From: Streptomyces deccanensis
GTDB lineage: Bacteria > Actinomycetota > Actinomycetes > Streptomycetales > Streptomycetaceae
DNA: 64,000 bases
Assembly: GCF_022385335.1 (NCBI RefSeq)
Contig: NZ_CP092431.1
Location: forward strand, 4,030,001-4,094,000
Direction of reading: 5' to 3'
Shown here: piece after piece, positions 59,270 to 64,000 of the stretch
How the letters are laid out: each line of letters starts with the position of its first letter
Numbering within the stretch: the first letter of the stretch is position 1
Program-made: the position numbers and the translations under genes
Notes under the pieces: generated by a model
What the model was told of the DNA's origin: nothing
The model's database searches: none
The model's input: the letters and a program-made list of their open reading frames with translations, nothing else

Positions 59270-59650
59270 CTACGCCTTCCCCACCTCGAACCAGACACCC
59301 TTCCCCGACGCCCCCAGCGCCTCCGTCCCCCAGCGGCCCTCCGTGACGGCGTCCACGATCCACAGGCCCCGGCCGGATTCGCCGTCGTAGCCCTGGTGGA
59401 GTGACGGGGGCGTGCGGTCGTCGTCGTAGACGGTCACCCGCACGGGGCCCTCCGGGCCGGCGATCAGCAGTAAATGGGCGCCGGAACTCTTCGCGTGCCG
59501 ACAGGAGTTGGTGACCAGCTCCGAGGTGCACAGGACCGCGTCGTCGACGAGGGCGTCGAGCCGCAGGGCCCGGAGGACGGAGGCGACGAAGTCGCGGGCG
59601 ATACGGGGTGTGGTGTCCAGGGGTGGGCAGTTGAGGGCGTACTTGGGCAT
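59270..59650 (-). CDS. ATP-binding anti-sigma-like protein (HATPase, RsbW family)
   Basis: A 126-residue protein with the GHKL ATPase fold used by RsbW/SpoIIAB-type kinases. The N-box is LCTSELVTNSCRHA (about 41-54), the G1 box is VYDDD (about 74-78), and the G2 box is GESGRGLWIVDAV (about 89-101). Streptomyces has many of these, often next to DUF397 and XRE genes as here (59853-60913). It may phosphorylate or bind an anti-anti-sigma partner, which is not encoded nearby. It ends 16 bases past the converging pentapeptide gene and is divergent from the XRE gene. Confidence 0.85.
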   Translation of the reverse strand: MPKYALNCPPLDTTPRIARDFVASVLRALRLDALVDDAVLCTSELVTNSCRHAKSSGAHLLLIAGPEGPVRVTVYDDDRTPPSLHQGYDGESGRGLWIVDAVTEGRWGTEALGASGKGVWFEVGKA

Positions 59651-59852
59651 GGCTCATCAACTCCAACGCGCGTCAGGGCAAGGGTGAGTTGAGGCACGAG
59701 AGCGCTCCGCACCCACCGTGCCGGGCACGTCACAGACCGTAGGGCGTAACCTGGTGACGGCACAACCTGATGCCGGACATTGCCCCCGTTTCGGTGACCG
59801 TCGTGCTCGGCTGACGGCATACTCGTCAGCCGAACGACCAGGGAGAGGACCG

Positions 59853-60704
59853 ATGCCACCCAGGAGCACCCCGACCGCACGGCAGGAGCGCCTCGGCGCC
59901 GAGCTGCGCAAGATCCGCGAGCGGGCGGGGGTCACGGCCCGCGCCGCCGCCGCACTCCTGGGCACGAACCCCATACAGCAGAGCGCCTACGAGGCCGGCC
60001 GCAGCGGGATCAGCGAGGAGCGGATCCGCCGCCTGGCCGCGCATTGCGCATGCGATGACGTGGCGTACGTCGATGCCCTGGTCAGCATGGCGAACGAACG
60101 CGGCAAGGGGTGGTGGGAGGCCTACCGGGGCACCGTGGTCGAGCAGGGGCTCGCCCTGGCGGAGTCCGAGTATCACGCCACTCGCATCCGCACCTTCCAA
60201 GTCGTGCATGTCCCTGGCTTGCTGCAGACCGAGGACCACATGCGGGCGCTCTTCAACTACGCGTCGCGGAATGTGCCGCCAAGCCACGTGGACACGTTCG
60301 TGGCGTACCGCACTCAGCGCCAGCAGGTCCTCGACGAGCCCTCTGGGACACCGTACGAAGCCATCGTCCACGAGGCGGCTCTTCGCATCCGCGTAGGTGG
60401 CCGCGAGGCGACCAGGGCCCAGCTGAAGCGGCTCCTCGAACGATCGGATGCGGCCAACGTGACCGTTCGTGTGCTGCCGTTCGACACGGACGACTTCGCC
60501 GGTACCGGCTACTCGATGCTCTACCTGCACGGGCCCGTCCCCCAACTCGACACCGTGCAGATCGATACAGGCCACGACAGCGAGTTCTTCGACGCGGAGG
60601 CACGCTTGTTGCAGTATCGACGGCGGTACGAGCGGGTGGCAGCGGCGGCTCTCCCTGTCGCCGAATCCCGCGATCTCATCGCCCGCGTTGCCCACGAGCT
60701 GTGA
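59853..60704 (+). CDS. XRE-family regulator with DUF5753-type domain
   Basis: A 283-residue regulator. The HTH lies at about residues 14-70 (LGAELRKIRERAGVTARAAAALLGTNPIQQSAYEAGRSGIS). The remainder is a C-terminal domain (VPGLLQTEDHMRALF, ALRIRVGGREATRAQLKRLLE, VRVLPFD) seen in Streptomyces regulators paired with DUF397 proteins, such as the BldB/AbaA-type and WhiJ-like systems. ATG 59853 follows GGGAGAGGA. The DUF397 gene follows after 11 bases, and an ATPase-like gene is divergent. Together they form the typical three-part group whose targets control development and antibiotic production. Confidence 0.9.
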   Translation: MPPRSTPTARQERLGAELRKIRERAGVTARAAAALLGTNPIQQSAYEAGRSGISEERIRRLAAHCACDDVAYVDALVSMANERGKGWWEAYRGTVVEQGLALAESEYHATRIRTFQVVHVPGLLQTEDHMRALFNYASRNVPPSHVDTFVAYRTQRQQVLDEPSGTPYEAIVHEAALRIRVGGREATRAQLKRLLERSDAANVTVRVLPFDTDDFAGTGYSMLYLHGPVPQLDTVQIDTGHDSEFFDAEARLLQYRRRYERVAAAALPVAESRDLIARVAHEL

Positions 60705-60715
60705 AAGGAGCCGAC

Positions 60716-60913
60716 GTGCCCGACGCTCCCCGGTGGCAGAAGTCGTCCTTCTCAGGCGCCGACGCGGGTGACACCTGCGTCGAACTCGCCCCCACCCCCA
60801 CCTCCATACGCCTCCGCGAAAGCGACCACCCCACCGCAGTCCTCACCACCACCCCCACCCCCCTCCACGCCCTCCTCACCACCCTCAAGGCAGGCACCCT
60901 TGGCCGTCGTTGA
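60716..60913 (+). CDS. DUF397 protein
   Basis: A 65-residue protein of the DUF397 family, identified by the opening PRWQKSSFSGADAGDTCVELAPT (W-x-KSS-S, then Cys-Val-Glu) and by IRLRESDHP. The GTG start at 60716 follows AAAGGAG. DUF397 proteins act with the adjacent XRE regulator, probably as binding partners or antagonists; WhiJ-associated WhiJ/DUF397 pairs are the best studied. The last 20 residues are Thr/Leu-rich and unusual. Its end overlaps the start of the glycohydrolase gene. Confidence 0.88.
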   Translation: MPDAPRWQKSSFSGADAGDTCVELAPTPTSIRLRESDHPTAVLTTTPTPLHALLTTLKAGTLGRR

Positions 60914-61847
60914 CCCGCAGCGCGCCCTCGGCGCAGTCCTCGGCTCCGCCGTCGGGGACGCGCTCGGCGCGCCGTTCGAGTTCGGGCCCGAGGGGGCCTT
61001 CTCCGCGCGGTTCCCGAAGGCCGGGCACGGTGGGGAGATGTGCGGCGGCGGTGGCTGGGACCCGGGGGAGGCCACCGACGACACGCAGATGGCCGTGCTC
61101 GTCGGGGAGTCACTCGTCGAACACGGGGCGCTCGAACTGCCCGACGTCTTCCGGAGGTTCCAGCGCTGGGCGGTGTCCGACCCCAAGGACATCGGCATCC
61201 AGACCCAGGACGTGCTGACCAGCGGCGACCCCTGGGACCTCGCGGCCGCCCTGCACTTCCAGGTGAACCTACGGGCCGCAGGCAACGGCGCGCTGATGCG
61301 GGCCGCCACCTCGGCCGTGTACTTCGCGAGGGACGGCCGGGACACCACCATGGACGCGGCCCGGCGGCTGTCCGCGCTCACCCACGGCGACCCGGCCGCC
61401 TGGGAAGGCACCGCCGCCTTCCACGAGCTGGTCCGGATCGCGCTGGCCGGTGGCGACCCGCTCGCCGCCGTCCCCGAGACCCTGGCCGCGCTCCGCCCCG
61501 ACCACCGCGCCCGGTACGACGTCGTCCTCGCCCCCGACTGGCACCCCGATCGGGCCACGGAGTTCAACGGCGCGGTCTGGCCCTGCCTGGGCTCCGCCGT
61601 GTGGGCCGTACGCACGACCGACTCCTACGAGGGCGCCGTACGCGCGGCCGTGGACCTCGGCGGCGACACCGACACGGTCGCGGCGGTGACCGGCGGGCTC
61701 GCGGGCGCGGTGTACGGCGCCGACGCGATCCCGGAGCGCTGGCTGGAGCCGCTGCACGTGCCCCTGCCGGGGTTCGGGGACCGGGTACTGCGCGCCCCGG
61801 AACTCATCCGCCTGGCAACGCAGTTGGCGACCGGAGCCGCCCCCTGA
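60900..61847 (+). CDS. ADP-ribosylglycohydrolase
   Basis: A 315-residue protein of the DraG/ARH family, which removes ADP-ribose from proteins or small molecules with two Mg2+ ions. The metal-binding motifs are present: GSAVGDALGAPFE near the start, ATDDTQMA (about residues 58-65), and GGDTDTVAAVTGGLAGA near 263-280. The start is probably TTG 60900, within the last bases of the DUF397 gene, preceded by AAGGCAGG. Longer frames read out of the DUF397 sequence. It may reverse ADP-ribosylation by an unlinked enzyme; no ADP-ribosyltransferase is seen nearby. Convergent with the lipoprotein gene, 9 bases away. Confidence 0.88.
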   Translation: MAVVDPQRALGAVLGSAVGDALGAPFEFGPEGAFSARFPKAGHGGEMCGGGGWDPGEATDDTQMAVLVGESLVEHGALELPDVFRRFQRWAVSDPKDIGIQTQDVLTSGDPWDLAAALHFQVNLRAAGNGALMRAATSAVYFARDGRDTTMDAARRLSALTHGDPAAWEGTAAFHELVRIALAGGDPLAAVPETLAALRPDHRARYDVVLAPDWHPDRATEFNGAVWPCLGSAVWAVRTTDSYEGAVRAAVDLGGDTDTVAAVTGGLAGAVYGADAIPERWLEPLHVPLPGFGDRVLRAPELIRLATQLATGAAP

Positions 61848-61856
61848 CCGTCGGCC

Positions 61857-62357
61857 TCAGCCCGCGCCCGGCTCGTAGCCGCTGATGACGTACTCGGCCT
61901 CGTCGTCGATGGCGTTCTCGTCCACGTCCAGGGTGATCCGCGCGGGATGACCGCCGGTGGCGTACTCCACCTCCGCCGTGTCCGCCTGCTCCTGCCAGGC
62001 CTTCTCCACCATGGCCATCAGGTCACCGATCTTGGGGATGTCGCCGGGCCTCTGCCGCACCGCACGCCGGCTGTCCTCGTCGAGGCCGACCGCCTCGGCC
62101 ACCTCGCCGTCCCGGACGGTCACCCGGAACCTCCCCGCCAGGGCCTGCGAGGTCGACGTGAGGGTGTAGACGTACGAGGCGGGCTCATGCCACATGACGG
62201 TGTTCCGTGTCGTGGTGGGCTTGGGCGAGGCCCGGCCCTTCGGTTCGGTGGGTGCCCCGCCGTCGCAGGCGGCGGTCATCCCCACCGTCCCCACGGTCCC
62301 CGCGACCAGCGCGGCGGCCAGGAGGACGGAACGAGCACGGGAGCGTAAGTGAGTCAC
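61857..62357 (-). CDS. DUF6174-type lipoprotein with a TTA codon
   Basis: A 166-residue exported lipoprotein. The signal peptide (RSRARSVLLAAALVAGTVGTVG) ends in lipobox MTAAC (Cys near residue 31). The mature part has YVYTLTSTSQALAGRFRVTVRDGEVAEA and GDLMAMVEKAWQEQADTAEVEYATGGHPARITLDVD, the pattern I associate with DUF6174, function unknown. GTG starts the gene at 62357, and codon 4 is TTA (62346-62348), close to the start as often seen in bldA-controlled genes. Confidence 0.82.
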   Translation of the reverse strand: MTHLRSRARSVLLAAALVAGTVGTVGMTAACDGGAPTEPKGRASPKPTTTRNTVMWHEPASYVYTLTSTSQALAGRFRVTVRDGEVAEAVGLDEDSRRAVRQRPGDIPKIGDLMAMVEKAWQEQADTAEVEYATGGHPARITLDVDENAIDDEAEYVISGYEPGAG

Positions 62358-62444
62358 GGCGACCCCATTCCTGAGCGACTGTGACTAGGACGCCACCCGT
62401 CGGCGGAACGTTCAGCTCCGTAACTGCGGGCCTCCGACTCGCTC

Positions 62445-63083
62445 CTACAGCGCCCGCAACGCCGCCGCCGTGGCCCGCGTGAGGCTCTCCAGGTACCCCT
62501 TGGGCAGCTTCGGCGCGCGGACGACCACCGAGCGCCAGTACAGCGGGCCGGAGATCACGTCCAGGGCCAGGTCCTCGTCCACGCCCGCCCGGACCTCGCC
62601 CCGGGCGACCGCCGCCGCGACGATCCCGGTGGCGACGCTCTGCTGCCCCTCCCGCAACGCCTTCTGCATCGCCTCGGCGATCTCGGGGTTGCGGGCGGCC
62701 TCGGCCTGGAGGTCGGGGATGATCTGGCCGGCGACCGGGTGGCGCAGCGCGCGGGACGTGACCTCGTAGAGCAGCCGGAGGTCGCCCTCCAGCGAGCCCG
62801 TGTCCGGCATCGGCAGGCCCTGTACCGCCACCGCCGAGACCAGGTCCAGCACCAGGTGCAGCTTGGAGCGCCAGCGGCGGTACACCGCCGTCTTGCCGAC
62901 GCCCGCGCGGCGCGCGATGCCCTCGATGGACATCCGGGCGTAGCCGACGGCCGCCAGCTCCTCGAAGACCGCCGCCCGGATCGCCTCCGTCACGTCCTCG
63001 CGGAGCACGGCCGCCCCGGCGGGGGCCCGGCGGCGCGGCCGTGGCGGCGGCTGCCCCTCGGAGGGGTCGGCGTTCGTCGTCAT
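62445..63083 (-). CDS. TetR-family transcriptional regulator
   Basis: A 212-residue regulator. A Pro/Arg-rich tail precedes the HTH (about 30-80, VTEAIRAAVFEELAAVGYARMSIEGIARRAGVGKTAVYRRWRSK). The ligand-binding part (about 85-212) ends YLESLTRATAAALRAL. It is divergent from the exporter gene at 63279 (195 bases between starts) and may regulate it, though TagG-type genes are usually not controlled this way. The ligand is unknown. In the 195-base gap no palindrome was confidently identified. Confidence 0.9.
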   Translation of the reverse strand: MTTNADPSEGQPPPRPRRRAPAGAAVLREDVTEAIRAAVFEELAAVGYARMSIEGIARRAGVGKTAVYRRWRSKLHLVLDLVSAVAVQGLPMPDTGSLEGDLRLLYEVTSRALRHPVAGQIIPDLQAEAARNPEIAEAMQKALREGQQSVATGIVAAAVARGEVRAGVDEDLALDVISGPLYWRSVVVRAPKLPKGYLESLTRATAAALRAL

Positions 63084-63278
63084 GGCTCACAGCATAGGCC
63101 GTGACGACGAAACGGTTGCGTTCCGACGTCGAATCGGCTTACTCTCGCGTTGCGACGATACGGTCCCGTCCCGACGTAAGAGCAGGGCAAGGGCGACGTA
63201 AGAAGCCAAGCGACGACAGCGCGGCCGCGTACGCGGGACGCCCCCCCACCAGCGACCTCACTAGCGAAAGCAGCGGAT

Positions 63279-64000
63279 GTGAGCCAGGTCCTCGACACAC
63301 CGCCCCCGACCACGGCGGACACCCCCCGAACCGCCCGCGCCGCCGAGACCCCGGCCCAGCTCGCCGAGCGGTACGGCCTGAGCGTCAGCGGGGCCCGCCC
63401 CTCGCTCGGCGCGTACGTACGGCAGCTGTGGGCCCGGCGACACTTCATCACCGCGTTCGCCACGGCGAAGCTGACCGCGCAGTACAGCCAGGCGAAGCTC
63501 GGCCAGATCTGGCAGATCGCGAACCCCCTGCTGAACGCGGCGGTCTACTACCTGATCTTCGGCCTGCTCATGGGCACCAAGAAGGGCGTGCCGGACTACG
63601 TCCCGTTCCTCGTGACCGGCGTGTTCGTGTGGACCTTCACCCAGAGCTCGATCATGGCGGGCACCCGCGCGATATCCGGCAGCCTCGGCCTGGTGCGGGC
63701 CCTGCACTTCCCCCGGGCCTCGCTCCCCCTGTCGTACTGCCTCCAGCAGCTCCAGCAACTGCTGTTCTCCATGGCCGCGCTGGTCGTGATCCTGCTGGCC
63801 TTCGGGGTTCCGGTGGCCATGTCCTGGCTGCTGATCGTGCCCGCGCTGACGCTGCAGTTCGTGTTCAACGCCGGTGTCGCGATGGTGATGGCGCGGATCG
63901 GCGCCAAGACCCCCGACATCTCGCAGCTGATGCCGTTCGTGCTGCGCACCTGGATGTACGCCTCGGGCGTGATGTTCAGCATCGACCACATGCTCGCCAA
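63279..64000 (+). CDS. ABC-2 exporter permease, TagG/Wzm type (truncated by window edge)
   Basis: The first 240 residues of a membrane exporter for teichoic acid or other undecaprenyl-linked polymer. GTG 63279 begins VSQVLDTPPPTTADTPRT, a Pro/Thr-rich cytoplasmic tail. Then come the ABC-2 features: YVRQLWARRHFITAFATAKLTAQYSQAKLGQIWQIANPLL (amphipathic gate segment with LGQIWQ), and membrane segments including LLNAAVYYLIFGLLMG and VPFLVTGVFVWTFTQSS. The frame is open to the last base. Its presence suits the upstream TagF-like genes, and an ATPase (TagH type) should follow outside the window. Confidence 0.88.
   Translation, partial: MSQVLDTPPPTTADTPRTARAAETPAQLAERYGLSVSGARPSLGAYVRQLWARRHFITAFATAKLTAQYSQAKLGQIWQIANPLLNAAVYYLIFGLLMGTKKGVPDYVPFLVTGVFVWTFTQSSIMAGTRAISGSLGLVRALHFPRASLPLSYCLQQLQQLLFSMAALVVILLAFGVPVAMSWLLIVPALTLQFVFNAGVAMVMARIGAKTPDISQLMPFVLRTWMYASGVMFSIDHMLA

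Overview
The window is high-GC actinobacterial chromosome, almost certainly from a Streptomyces. The evidence is the codon and GC pattern, the tmRNA tag ANTKRDSQTFALAA, DUF397/XRE gene pairs, a sortase LAETG protein, two Pka-type Ser/Thr kinases, rare TTA leucine codons, and frequent GTG/TTG or ATGA-coupled starts. From memory, the order nnaR-narK ... matB ... ssrA-smpB-ctp-ftsX-ftsE ... prfB-pkaB-pkaA ... tagF-like genes follows the conserved core arm around SCO2958 to SCO2997 of S. coelicolor. No transposase, integrase, CRISPR array, rRNA or tRNA gene was seen.

Layout. 1-2000 is a gene-poor stretch with three small overlapping hypothetical genes, one apparently frameshifted, behind twin palindromes. 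2004-5408 holds a Nudix hydrolase and the nitrate pair nnaR/narK. 5613-8592 holds a serine beta-lactamase-fold hydrolase, a small HTH regulator and a Pro-rich membrane protein. 8711-13241 is a translationally coupled three-gene operon for an exported polysaccharide (matB-like deacetylase/synthase, acyltransferase and a membrane-anchored partner). 13402-15852 is a divergent LysR/MFS pair. 15869-22358 is a complete alpha-glycoside uptake and hydrolysis operon: twin LacI operators, binding protein, two permeases, GH31 and LacI. 22417-26425 is the ssrA, smpB, S41 protease, ftsX, ftsE block. 26668-28181 carries a small zinc-ribbon membrane protein and an LAETG surface protein with Gly-Thr-Thr repeats. 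28206-37572 is prfB, pkaB, pkaA and a divergent FHA-FtsK protein. 37838-41562 is a second sugar ABC importer.

From 41938 to the right edge lies a cell-wall glycopolymer region: three tandem GT2/TagF-like fusion proteins, two multi-pass membrane proteins, another GT2, galE, and at the edge a truncated TagG-type exporter permease. Inserted in it are an ohr/ohrR peroxide pair, a polymorphic-toxin module (DUF6507 partner, WXG-like toxin with a nuclease-like tip, pentapeptide-repeat candidate immunity protein), an ATPase/XRE/DUF397/ADP-ribosylglycohydrolase group, a lipoprotein and a TetR regulator.

The main structure outside genes is a dispersed GC-rich repeat with core GCGCGGGGAACTGCGCG, found at eight loci, often as large inverted pairs, and once inside a coding sequence. 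Other points worth attention are a middle TagF paralogue that has lost catalytic residues in both domains, an ABC permease with an extra extracellular beta-domain, TxVLPH repeats in PkaA facing an FHA protein, and TTA codons in five genes. Functional assignments come from visible motifs and recalled family knowledge; no database search was run.
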